21,300 bases of DNA, taken from assembly GCA_964551475.1 (NCBI GenBank), contig CAZKCI010000081.1, positions 1-21,300 of the forward strand, in the 5' to 3' direction. The notes under the pieces were generated by a model, which was given only the letters and a program-made list of their open reading frames with translations, was not told the origin of the DNA and did no database searches. This DNA comes from CAZKCI01 sp964551475 (GTDB lineage: Bacteria; Auribacterota; Erginobacteria; Erginobacterales; CAZKCI01). The number at the start of each line of letters is the position of its first letter. Within the stretch, counting starts at the first letter, position 1. Of this stretch, positions 6,643-13,325 are shown in pieces. The translations under genes and the position numbers were made by a program.

Positions 6643-7515
6643 CTATTTCACGTACTTCCCGATGATCAGCTTCAGCCGTTTTTTCGTCGCGGCGGGGATC
6701 TTCCGGGGATCGGTGATGATCGCGTACTGCAGGGCGTTGACGCAGGCGCAGGAACGCCGGGCGGGGATCATTCGGACCGCGGCCCGGATTAGGTCCTGGG
6801 CCAGGGCGGCGTTCTTCTTCAGGTTGGCGATCACCGTTTCGATCGATACGTCCTCGTAGCCCTCTCCGCTCCGCCAGACATCGTAATCGGTGACCATCGC
6901 CGCCGTCTGGTAGCAGATCTCGGCCTCGCGGGCCAGCTTGGCCTCGAAGAGGTTGGTCATCCCGATCACGTCCATCCCCCACTGGCGGTAGACCCGCGAC
7001 TCGGAACGGGTGGAGAAGGCCGGGCCTTCCATGTTGATGTAGGTTCCCCCGTCGTGGACGGTCGCCTGGAGACCGGCGGCCGCGTCGCGCAGGATCCGGC
7101 GCAGGACCGCGCAGGCGGGATCGGCGAAGGAGATGTGGCCCACGATCCCATCTCCGAAGAAGGTGTTCTCCCGCCCCTGGTTGGTCCGGTCGAAATACTG
7201 GTCGGGGAGAACCAGGTCCAGCGGCCGGATCTCCTCCTTCAGGGACCCCACCGCGGCGATCCCGATCAGCCACTCCACCCCGAGTTTTTTAAACCCCCAG
7301 ATGTTGGCCCGATAGGGGAGCTCGCTGGGAAGGAGGCGGTGGCCGACGTCATGGCGGGGAAGGAAGGCGATCTCGCGTCCGCCCAGCTCGCCCACGACAA
7401 ACGCCCCCGAGGGGGCGCCGAAGGGTGTCTTCAGTTTCAGCTGGCGCACCCGCTTCAGCCCTTCCATCTCGTATAAACCGCTGCCTCCGATGACGCCGAT
7501 TTTGATCGAGGACAT
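6643..7515 (-). CDS. mtnP: S-methyl-5'-thioadenosine phosphorylase
   Basis: A 290-residue cytosolic enzyme that phosphorolyses 5'-methylthioadenosine to adenine and 5-methylthioribose-1-phosphate, the entry step of methionine salvage. Visible family blocks: IGVIGGSGLYEMEGL (phosphate loop, 6-20), FLPRHDVGHRLLPSELPYRA (51-70), a stretch ending SLKEEIRPLDLVLPDQYFDR (91-110), the nucleoside/phosphate site GGTYINMEGPAFSTRSESR (156-174), IGMTNLFEAKLAREAEICY and TDYDVW near 199-204. This pattern is MTAP type rather than ordinary purine nucleoside phosphorylase; methylthioinosine phosphorylase is a close alternative that needs residue-level comparison. The start at 7513..7515 has GAAGGAG nine bases upstream. 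No other salvage gene lies in the window. Confidence 0.93.
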   Translation of the reverse strand: MSSIKIGVIGGSGLYEMEGLKRVRQLKLKTPFGAPSGAFVVGELGGREIAFLPRHDVGHRLLPSELPYRANIWGFKKLGVEWLIGIAAVGSLKEEIRPLDLVLPDQYFDRTNQGRENTFFGDGIVGHISFADPACAVLRRILRDAAAGLQATVHDGGTYINMEGPAFSTRSESRVYRQWGMDVIGMTNLFEAKLAREAEICYQTAAMVTDYDVWRSGEGYEDVSIETVIANLKKNAALAQDLIRAAVRMIPARRSCACVNALQYAIITDPRKIPAATKKRLKLIIGKYVK

Positions 7516-7544
7516 AGCTACATCTCCTTCAAATGAGTTTTCTG

Positions 7545-7634
7545 GTGGGAGCGGCGTCTGCCCCATCCCGAATTCTCCTTCGGGACTCGCCGCGATCCGG
7601 GCCAACTTGGATCGGGGCGAGACGCCCCTCCCAC
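7545..7634. repeat. GTGGGAG-ended palindromic element, copy 1
   Basis: Starts GTGGGAGCGGCGTC and ends GACGCCCCTCCCAC, forming terminal inverted arms. The interior holds CGCGATCCGGGCCAACTTGG followed by ATCGGGG, shared exactly with copy 2, and a small extra hairpin (CCCGAATTCTCCTTCGGG) that is unique to this copy. It lies 30 bp upstream of the mtnP start on the minus strand. Confidence 0.65.
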
Positions 7635-7668
7635 AAATCCGACCTGCGACCGCACGCAATGCGTTCCT

Positions 7669-7771
7669 GTGGGAGCGGCGTCCCCGCCGCGATCCGGGCC
7701 AACTTGGATCGGGGCCCCGATCTATATTTGGATGTAATCGTCATCGGGGCAGGCAAGAATGCCCCTCCCAC
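7669..7771. repeat. GTGGGAG-ended palindromic element, copy 2
   Basis: Begins GTGGGAGCGGCGTCCC, continues with the CGCGATCCGGGCC core identical to copy 1, and ends AATGCCCCTCCCAC. About 35 bp of copy-specific sequence (ATCTATATTTGGATGTAATC and its surroundings) is inserted between the core and the right end. Same orientation and spacing class as its neighbours. Confidence 0.65.
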
Positions 7772-7803
7772 AATTCGCCGGTGCGCGCGATCTCTGCGCG
7801 CCT

Positions 7804-7867
7804 GTGGGAGCGACATTCCTGTCGCGATCCGAGTTGGCTCCGATCGGGGCAAGAATGCCCCTCCCAC
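7804..7867. repeat. GTGGGAG-ended palindromic element, copy 3 (shortest)
   Basis: The most compact unit: GTGGGAGCGACATTCCTGTC, then CGCGATCCGA, GATCGGGGC and the right end AATGCCCCTCCCAC. The left part folds as GCGACA-TTCC-TGTCGC. It shows the likely minimal form of the element that copies 1 and 2 carry with insertions. Confidence 0.65.
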
Positions 7868-7879
7868 ATAATTTAACCT

Positions 7880-8032
7880 TCTCCCATCGACTGATTAGCC
7901 AATGGGTCAGGGTTAGGAAGTGGGTCTGGTAAATGGGTTAGGGTCACGTGTGCACCGGCCCGGCGGCGGGCCGGACCACACTATTTACCTTACCCATCTT
8001 CTAGACCCACTTCATAACCCTCTCCCATCGAC
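7880..8032. repeat. Long imperfect inverted repeat flanked by a 12-bp direct repeat
   Basis: Arms 7909..7943 and 7987..8021 are near-complementary over about 35 bp (AGGGTTAGGAAGTGGGTCT against AGGGTTATGAAGTGGGTCT when reversed). A GC-rich inner palindrome (CCGGCCCG/CGGGCCGG) inside GTGTG...CACAC sits between. The 12-mer TCTCCCATCGAC occurs at 7880..7891 and 8021..8032, abutting or near both ends, like a target-site duplication. There is no gene inside. It lies just beyond the stop of the HIT gene and could also terminate its transcript. Confidence 0.6.
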
Positions 8033-8037
8033 CATCG

Positions 8038-8397
8038 TCAGCCCGGTGGCCAACCCAGCGCCCGTCCCCCGAGAAGGTGAATGTGCAGGTGAGCCACCGC
8101 CTGGCCGGCGGCGGGGCCGCAGTTGACCGCCAGCCGCCACCCGGAGTCCGCGACCGACTCCCGCCGGGCAAGATCCGACGCCACCCGGATGAGATGCCCC
8201 ACGAGCTCCCGATCCTCCTCTCCGATCTCGTTGAGCGAGGGGATATGCCGGCGGGGAACGATCAGGATATGGACAGGGGCCTGGGGATGGATGTCCCGGA
8301 AGGCCACCGCGCGTTCGTCTTCGTAGACCAGGCTGGCGTTGATTCGATGACCGGCGATGGCGCAGAAAAGGCAGTCTTCCTTCCGGTCCTCCGTCAT
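8038..8397 (-). CDS. HIT-family nucleotide hydrolase (HinT-like)
   Basis: A 119-residue histidine-triad protein. The N-terminus has CLFCAIAG (residues 9-16), a zinc-type pair seen in many bacterial HIT proteins. It is followed by VYEDERAVAFRDIHPQAPVHILIVPRRHIPSL and the catalytic triad in AVAHLHIHLLGGR. Length and motif order match HinT/PKCI proteins, dimeric purine-nucleoside phosphoramidases of the cytosol. The start ATG overlaps the stop of the lipoprotein gene in ATGA, so the two are translationally coupled. The protein ends shortly after the triad (RALGWPPG), as in HinT. The physiological substrate is unknown. Confidence 0.93.
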   Translation of the reverse strand: MTEDRKEDCLFCAIAGHRINASLVYEDERAVAFRDIHPQAPVHILIVPRRHIPSLNEIGEEDRELVGHLIRVASDLARRESVADSGWRLAVNCGPAAGQAVAHLHIHLLGGRALGWPPG

Positions 8398-9170
8398 TTT
8401 TCTTCCTCGATCTTCGCCACCGGGCGGCCGAAGAGAACGCGGCTGAGCTGGTCGAAGTTCATCGTCATGAGCTCTCCCCCGGCGGTCCGCATCTCCACCC
8501 GGGGCGGCTCGATCAGGCCGCTCAGGATGTCGCCATTTATGAAGCGGACGATCTCGCGGATGGTGTCGGTTTCCCGATCAACGTGGATCTCCTGCACCTC
8601 CCCGGCCGCGATGGTGAGCTTCCCGTATTCGGTGGTGACCGCGAACTCCTCGGTCAGCACCTCTCCCGAGATGACGTCTCCGCTGAAGGTGATCAAGCGG
8701 TCCTGATACTCGGGGGCGAAAACGACCGGCGCGATCCGGGAGGCCGCCGCGGAGACGGGCGCCAGGCTCGGGTCAAGAAATATCACGCCCCGGACCAGGC
8801 TGGCGCTGATCTCGAACGGACCGTGGTCCGACCAGCCCCGGAGGTTGTAATCGTCCTCGAAAAACTCGTTGAAGTCGTCCTGGCGCCCGGAGCGGAACAT
8901 GACCCGGGTCACGTCGGCCTCGTCGGTCAGCTTCTCCGCCGAGGCGATATCCCCGAAGTCGAGGCTCACGGTCTCCAGGCTCTGCCGCCAGCGGGGGTGG
9001 AATTCCTGGCTTTCGATCTGGTAGCTCTTCTCCCAGAGCTTGAGATCCTTGACCACAATCTCCTGGTTGTCGACGGTGTGCAGGCGGGCGTTAAAAACCC
9101 GGGCGGGAGGCGTGGTCACGCAGGAGACCAGGATCAACGGAAGCAGAACCGGGATGACCAGTTGTTTCAT
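8394..9170 (-). CDS. Lipoprotein with internal beta repeats, unknown function
   Basis: A 258-residue lipoprotein. The signal peptide MKQLVIPVLLPLILVSC has lipobox LVSC with Cys17; the +2 residue is Val, so no Asp inner-membrane retention signal and an outer-membrane location is likely. The mature part is beta-rich. Two copies of a roughly 40-residue unit can be aligned: about 158-198 (ITFSGDVISGEVL...YGKLTIAAGEVQEIHV) and about 206-247 (VRFINGDILSGLIE...GGELMTMNFDQLSRVLF). Earlier stretches (LDFGDIASAEKL, VMFRSGRQDD) may be degenerate copies. The pattern hydrophobic-x-F-x-(N/S)GD-(V/I)-(I/L)SG recalls small beta-barrel repeats in envelope proteins, but I cannot name a family. AAGGAG lies eight bases before the ATG. 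First gene of a pair with the HIT protein. Confidence 0.85.
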   Translation of the reverse strand: MKQLVIPVLLPLILVSCVTTPPARVFNARLHTVDNQEIVVKDLKLWEKSYQIESQEFHPRWRQSLETVSLDFGDIASAEKLTDEADVTRVMFRSGRQDDFNEFFEDDYNLRGWSDHGPFEISASLVRGVIFLDPSLAPVSAAASRIAPVVFAPEYQDRLITFSGDVISGEVLTEEFAVTTEYGKLTIAAGEVQEIHVDRETDTIREIVRFINGDILSGLIEPPRVEMRTAGGELMTMNFDQLSRVLFGRPVAKIEEEK

Positions 9171-9202
9171 TCTTGCGCTCCTTGGGTTAGATCGAATGGT
9201 TG

Positions 9203-9244
9203 GGCCAGCGATTCCTGACTATATCCTTTGTCTATACGCTGGCC
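9203..9244 (-). promoter_or_regulatory. Inverted repeat upstream of the lipoprotein gene, possible operator/promoter region
   Basis: GGCCAGCG (9203..9210) and CGCTGGCC (9237..9244) are perfect 8-bp inverted copies 26 bp apart. The AT-richer spacer contains two TATAG-like strings on the minus strand, just upstream of the lipoprotein ATG at 9170. It could be a promoter bracketed by operator half-sites or a leader stem. No convincing -35 box was found. Confidence 0.25.
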
Positions 9245-9337
9245 ACAGGAACGATGTTCATGCTTTGCGCACTGCAGCTCGGTATTATTCATCAGACCGT
9301 CGGCCGACCGCAATTGAATAAGAGCGGGGGACACAGT

Positions 9338-9392
9338 GTAGGCCGCCTCTGCGAGGCGGCGGCCCGGGCGCCCGTTCACAGAACGGGCCTAC
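9338..9392. repeat. Compound GTAGGCC...GGCCTAC palindromic element
   Basis: Composed of GTAGGCCGCCTCTGCGAGGC on the left (stem GCCGCCTC/GAGGCGGC) and GCCCGTTCACAGAACGGGC followed by CTAC on the right, so two short hairpins face each other with outward GTAG tails. It is the clearest REP-doublet in the window and lies upstream of the lipoprotein gene and downstream of the GT39-like gene. Confidence 0.6.
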
Positions 9393-9419
9393 ATATCGCG
9401 GCCGGACATGCCGCCCCGT

Positions 9420-9455
9420 GTAGGCCGGTTCTGTGAACCGGCGGGACGGGCCTAC
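9420..9455. repeat. GTAGGCC palindromic element ending at a stop codon
   Basis: Starts GTAGGCCGGTTCTGTGAACC and ends GGGCCTAC. The left half is a neat hairpin (GCCGGTT-CTGTG-AACCGGC). The right GTAG tail stops exactly where the GT39-like gene's TGA begins (9456..9458 on the minus strand), which would place the element right after the stop in that mRNA. Same family as 9338..9392 and 6171..6266. Confidence 0.6.
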
Positions 9456-10847
9456 TCATTGCGGACTCCGATCCCGCCGGGTGAAGACGAAGATCTTTTC
9501 GTTCGACTCCACAAAGACCGCGGCCAGATCGAAACGCCCTTCCAGGAACTGGAGCACCCGGGGATCGGTCCAGAGGCGGTCCTCCTGGAGAACGAGGACG
9601 GCCAGGCGTGGCTCCCTCTCCAGGGCGGAGAGCATCTCCTCGATCGACGTCACGCCGGAGAGAAAGCGCATGGGGTTGGTGTCCACCAGGTTGAGAGCGA
9701 TATCCCGTCCGCTCAACAAGGCCAGCAGGGGAGCGGAGGTGACCTGGCCGAAGATAAGGTCGTCCGGGCCGGCGTTCTTTTCGATCAGGTCGAGACAGGC
9801 GGCAAGGTTCTTGAAGTCCGTCCCCCGCTCGTGGAGAAGATAGCGGCTGATGCTGTCGGCGGAGGCCAGAGCGAGAATGAGGACGAGCGCGACGACCGCG
9901 AGGGCCCGGACGGACGGGCGCCTCGCCCGGCGGACAAGCTCGTTCAAACTGGAAGCCCCGATCCAGGAGAGAAAGGGCAGCGGGAGCATGAAATACTGAG
10001 TGAAGAGGGGGTTCAGCCCGCAGAGGATCGCGAAATAGCCCAGGCCCGCGGCCAGGACCGCCCAGCCCTTAGCGTCTTTGGGCGCCCAGACGTAGAGAAA
10101 GGGGGCGAAGAAGAGGGGGAGGTTGCGCCGGATCACCCGGATGATCACGTCGGCCACGATCTCCTGTCCGGGCGGCTTCAGGAAATGATAGAGAAAGACC
10201 GGCGTGAGATAGTCCTCCCGGAAGAGCAGAAGGAGGAGCCCGTTGACGGGCAGGAAGACGACGGCGAAGCCGCCCAGGAAGACAGCGAGGGAACGCCGGC
10301 CCCCCGGACGGAAGAGATAGCAGGCGCCCGCCGCCGCTCCCCAGGGCAGCGCGTAGAGGCCCACCAGGGCGCCCAGCCCCCAGAAAATCCCGGCCGCCCC
10401 GGGCCTCTCCTCCAGAAAAAAGTAGAGGCTCATCATCAGGCAGGCCCCGGTCAGAGAGAGGCCGAAAGGGTGGCTGGAGATCTTCAGAAACTCGTAGTTG
10501 AAGAGGAAGAGGGCCAGGAAGGCGACACCCCCTCCCCCCTCCCCTTTCTTCCAGAACCGGTGGTAGATGAAAGCGGCGGCGATCAGCGGCGGGAGGATGG
10601 CGGTGAGCTTGAGCAGCGGGAGGTGAAAACCGAAGAGCGAATAGATGGCGGCGAGAGCGGCTAATTCCAGGGGCGGATGGGCGAAGAAGAAATCCCGGTA
10701 AAAGACCTTTCCCTCGGCCATCAGACGGGCCATGTAGAAATAGGCGTTCTCGTCTCCGCTCGCCGTGTAGTGGAGGGAAAACGATTTCGCCCAGAGATAG
10801 CCGGCGGCGAAGAGGAGGAAGAGAGGCCATTTCAGCCAGGAGCGCAT
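9456..10847 (-). CDS. Polytopic glycosyltransferase, GT39/ArnT-like
   Basis: A 463-residue inner-membrane protein with about ten hydrophobic spans. After the first span an outward loop carries GDENAYFYMARLMAEGK (acidic pair D32-E33) and, further on, YRDFFFAHPPLE with HPP at 57-59. This is the signature of lipid-phosphate-sugar-dependent GT-C enzymes of the GT39/PMT and ArnT kind, where the acidic residue is the likely catalytic base. The soluble C-terminus (after about 350) is a small alpha/beta tail (DLIFGQVTSAPLLALLSGR). It probably transfers a polyprenyl-phosphate-linked sugar to a lipid or protein in the periplasm; donor and acceptor are unknown. The start is uncertain: ATG at 10845..10847 is chosen over a TTG at 10889, and neither has a good ribosome site. 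Confidence 0.82.
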   Translation of the reverse strand: MRSWLKWPLFLLFAAGYLWAKSFSLHYTASGDENAYFYMARLMAEGKVFYRDFFFAHPPLELAALAAIYSLFGFHLPLLKLTAILPPLIAAAFIYHRFWKKGEGGGGVAFLALFLFNYEFLKISSHPFGLSLTGACLMMSLYFFLEERPGAAGIFWGLGALVGLYALPWGAAAGACYLFRPGGRRSLAVFLGGFAVVFLPVNGLLLLLFREDYLTPVFLYHFLKPPGQEIVADVIIRVIRRNLPLFFAPFLYVWAPKDAKGWAVLAAGLGYFAILCGLNPLFTQYFMLPLPFLSWIGASSLNELVRRARRPSVRALAVVALVLILALASADSISRYLLHERGTDFKNLAACLDLIEKNAGPDDLIFGQVTSAPLLALLSGRDIALNLVDTNPMRFLSGVTSIEEMLSALEREPRLAVLVLQEDRLWTDPRVLQFLEGRFDLAAVFVESNEKIFVFTRRDRSPQ

Positions 10848-10971
10848 GCGGAAGAATGGTCGATAGGGGCGAGAAAGTTTTTCCGGCAATCGGCAACCGG
10901 TATCAAGCCGGCTGATCGATGACCGATTATAGATTACCGTAAGCCGATCGGCACGAAGTAAGTATGGGCAA

Positions 10972-11011
10972 AAAAAATACCCCTCCCGCGACTACGGGAG
11001 GGGTATTTTTT
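10972..11011 (-). terminator. Strong bidirectional intrinsic terminator
   Basis: TACCCCTCCCG, a 6-nt loop (10989..10994) and CGGGAGGGGTA make an 11-bp GC-rich stem. It is flanked by a run of As on the left and a run of Ts on the right, giving a 17-bp pairing in all. It lies six bases beyond the porin stop codon at 11018. The U-tract is present in both directions; the minus-strand use for the porin gene is the obvious one. Confidence 0.93.
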
Positions 11012-11017
11012 ATGTAT

Positions 11018-12382
11018 TTAGAAGCTGACCAGCAGCTCCGCCCGGATCTCGAAGACATCGTCCGGATCGGGATTCAGGACCTCGTCCTTGTAGGCGTCGC
11101 CGGGCTTGAACCAGGCGAAGACCAGCTGGGTGGAGAAGTCCTCGCTGTAATCGTATTCGGCGATGGCGTCCAGCTCCATCCCCAGGTCCTTGTCGTCGCC
11201 GTTGGTCGGCCACATCACGCCGCCCTTGTCCTTCCCGGGGTCGCCCATGGCCATGGCCGCTTCCTCGCTCTGCATGTAGAGGAAGAGGTCCAGGATCAGG
11301 GTGAAGTCCTCGGAGGGGACCATCGAAAGCTGACCGTTGACGATCCCGATGTTGGAGAGGCGCGGCTCGTAAGCGTAGCCGTAATAGGTGTTGTTGAAAA
11401 GCGGGTTGAAGGACTTGACCTGGTCCAGGTCCGACCCATCGTCGCCCGAGCCGAAGGTATAGGAGAGGGCGATCGCCGGCTCCCAGGTCACGTCGAAGAC
11501 GTAGACCATGCCCAGGTCGAAGCCGAAGGCGCGGATGTCCGCCGCGTCCTCCATCCCCGGAGCCTGATAGGAGCCGAGCTGGTAGGAGAACTCGCCCCAG
11601 AGGTCGAGGGCTTCGACCGGGGAGGCGTCGGCGCGGAGGCCCACCGTCACCGGGGCGTCCTTGGGTTCGCCGAGGGTCACCAGCTCTTCGTCATTGATCG
11701 CGTCCCGGATGCCGAAGACGTATCCTTCCAGGGACCAGAGGTCTTCCTGGTAGTTGAAGTTCACGCCGAAGAGGTCTTCGTCGTCGGCCGCCTTGCCCCA
11801 GCCGCCGGTGGCTATCTCATCCGACTCGGTCAGCCGGGAGTAGAGGAGGTCGATCGTCCAGGGGAAGAAATCGAGGATGCCCCGGACGGCGTCGAACTTG
11901 TAGCGCCAGTCGCGGCTGGAGATGAGAAAGCCCCGGCCGTACTGGAGATACTGACGCCCGAACTTGAAGGTGAGCGGGCTGTAGAAAACCTCGCTGATCT
12001 GCAGGTAGGCCTCGGCGATGTCGACGTCCCAGACGTTATCTTCCTTGACCCAGCGGGAAAGAGTCTTGGGGACCCCGTTGACATCGACGACCTCCACTTC
12101 CTTGCGGGCGACACTCTGTCCCCACACCCCGTCCGCCTCCACGGTGGCCACCGCCCACACGTTATCGGTGAGGTCGGCCTCGGCGGAAACCCGGGAGAGC
12201 TGGCGGATGTAGAAATCGTCGTCCTCGCCGTCGCTGCTGAGGTCGTAAAGGTTCTTGGTGTAGTAAAACCGGGTCCGAATGTCCCCGCCCAAGCGGACGT
12301 TCTGGACTTCGGCCTTGAGATCCTTGCCCAGGGCGAAGATCGCCGCCAGAGCCAGGATGGCCAGCACCAGTCTCTTCATCAT
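11018..12382 (-). CDS. Alginate-export-like outer-membrane porin
   Basis: A 454-residue secreted barrel protein. The signal peptide MMKRLVLAILALAAIFALGKDLKA is followed by VRLGGDIRTRFYYTKNLYD, a typical first strand. The middle contains LTFKFGRQYLQYGRGFLISS, a block characteristic of the alginate-export/AlgE-like porin family. Alternating strands run to the end, which is EIRAELLVSF with terminal Phe. Acidic periplasmic or external loops are rich in Asp/Gly (SSDGEDDD, GSGDDGSD), a feature of Ca2+-binding loops. AAGGAGG precedes two adjacent ATGs; 12382 or 12379 may be used. A strong terminator follows. Transport of an anionic polysaccharide is a family-level guess; a general porin is equally possible. 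Confidence 0.82.
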   Translation of the reverse strand: MMKRLVLAILALAAIFALGKDLKAEVQNVRLGGDIRTRFYYTKNLYDLSSDGEDDDFYIRQLSRVSAEADLTDNVWAVATVEADGVWGQSVARKEVEVVDVNGVPKTLSRWVKEDNVWDVDIAEAYLQISEVFYSPLTFKFGRQYLQYGRGFLISSRDWRYKFDAVRGILDFFPWTIDLLYSRLTESDEIATGGWGKAADDEDLFGVNFNYQEDLWSLEGYVFGIRDAINDEELVTLGEPKDAPVTVGLRADASPVEALDLWGEFSYQLGSYQAPGMEDAADIRAFGFDLGMVYVFDVTWEPAIALSYTFGSGDDGSDLDQVKSFNPLFNNTYYGYAYEPRLSNIGIVNGQLSMVPSEDFTLILDLFLYMQSEEAAMAMGDPGKDKGGVMWPTNGDDKDLGMELDAIAEYDYSEDFSTQLVFAWFKPGDAYKDEVLNPDPDDVFEIRAELLVSF

Positions 12383-12493
12383 CACACCCTCCTTCTTCAG
12401 GTTCGGTACGTTGGCATAACCTATAACGCACTATACCTATCAATCGGGGAGATTCCCGTCAAGGGCAAATTGAGCCCCGGACCAACCGCTCCG

Positions 12494-13189
12494 TCAATCG
12501 CCCGCGGCGGGCGAAGGCGCCGGGATGGGCACGGCGGCCGGGGCGGAGCCTTCGGCCGCGCCCCCGCTCAAGCGCGCCGTCATCTCCCGGGCCGAAGCGG
12601 CAAAGGCGCTCTGGGGGTACTGGCTGATGATCAATCCGTAGGTGATCAAGGCCTCGGAAGCCGATCCCGGGGCGGTCTGCATGCGGGCGACGTTGAAGAG
12701 AGCCTCCGCGCCCAGCGACGAGGAGGAGAACTTCCCCTCGACCAGGCGATAGGCGGCGAGGGCCTCCTCCGGCCGCCCCTGGCTTTCCAGGCAGTAGCCG
12801 AGACCCATCTGGGCAAAGCCGGCCGATTCATGCTCGGGGTAGGACTCAAGAAAACGGCTATAGCGGCTCTGGGCGGCCTCATACTGCCCCTGCCGGAAGA
12901 AAAAGTCGGCCAGAGAAAGAAGGGCCAGGGGAGCGGACGACGTCCCGGGATATTTCTCCACGATCTCCTCCAGGGCGGCGGGGCGGCGGGCGCTGTTGAG
13001 AAGGCGGGAGGCCTCGGCGCGCGAGGCCGAGCGGCGGTAGAGGAACACTCCCGCCACCAGGATGAGCAGAACCGCGGCCGCGGACGCCGCCAGGTAGGCC
13101 CGGGAATGGGTCTGGAAGTGGACGGCGCTGGAGGAGACCGCGTCGACCAGGCCGTCGTGCTGCAATCCCTTGCGGGTTTCCTTGTCCAT
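12494..13189 (-). CDS. Membrane-anchored TPR protein (YfgM/TPR_21-like)
   Basis: A 231-residue protein with a cytosolic N-terminus starting MDKETRKGLQHDGLVDAV, a single span at about 33-51 (YLAASAAAVLLILVAGVFL) and a helical repeat domain outside. TPR units are visible at about 85-120 (LLSLADFFFRQGQYEAAQSR), 122-155 (GLGYCLESQGRPEEALAAYR) and 160-195 (FNVARMQTAPGSASEALITY). The tail is Ala/Pro-rich. This is the layout of YfgM, which works with the SecYEG/PpiD periplasmic chaperone network, and of other TPR_21 proteins. It lies 111 bp upstream of the porin gene, so a part in envelope-protein handling is plausible but inferred. Weak ribosome site. Confidence 0.75.
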   Translation of the reverse strand: MDKETRKGLQHDGLVDAVSSSAVHFQTHSRAYLAASAAAVLLILVAGVFLYRRSASRAEASRLLNSARRPAALEEIVEKYPGTSSAPLALLSLADFFFRQGQYEAAQSRYSRFLESYPEHESAGFAQMGLGYCLESQGRPEEALAAYRLVEGKFSSSSLGAEALFNVARMQTAPGSASEALITYGLIISQYPQSAFAASAREMTARLSGGAAEGSAPAAVPIPAPSPAAGD

Positions 13190-13282
13190 CTTTTTGCTTC
13201 GAAAAAAGCGATTCGCTGTCGTTGTCTTCCCGTGGGAACAATGGCACGGGACGCTAGACTATAAACTATCTTCGGCGCATTT

Positions 13283-13325
13283 CAAATAAATTATGGACCT
13301 CCGGAAGAGGGCAATAATTTATTTG
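13283..13325 (-). terminator. AT-stem hairpin over the stop codon of the 802-residue gene
   Basis: CAAATAAATTAT (13283..13294) and ATAATTTATTTG (13314..13325) are perfect 12-bp inverted copies enclosing a smaller CCTC/GAGG stem. The TAA stop of the gene lies inside the right arm. On the minus strand the falling arm ends in TTTATTTG. It is a plausible but unconventional terminator because the stem base is AT rather than GC. Confidence 0.5.

Noticed and set aside
7516..7544. SAM-type riboswitch in front of mtnP
   Set aside because: The leader up to the repeats is only about 30 nt with an ordinary ribosome site; no SAM-aptamer pairing or conserved core is visible.
7545..7867. CRISPR-like array
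   Set aside because: Only three units, with palindromic ends, unequal length and internal insertions. No cas gene nearby, and spacer lengths do not fit.
9200..9436. Possible small plus-strand membrane peptide (starts GQRFLTISFVYTLATG)
   Set aside because: TTG start without ribosome site, and the second half is translated from REP-like palindromes. The AT-richer first half is better explained as the promoter region of the lipoprotein gene.
12430..12462. TTGACG/TATAGT promoter upstream of the porin gene
   Set aside because: The two boxes are 21 bp apart, too far for a standard sigma70 promoter; no better pair was found nearby.
10964..13264. 766-codon plus-strand open frame across the porin and TPR genes
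   Set aside because: It runs antisense over two well-supported genes and their intergenic gap and through a strong terminator. Its Val/Gly/Glu-rich sequence matches no family.
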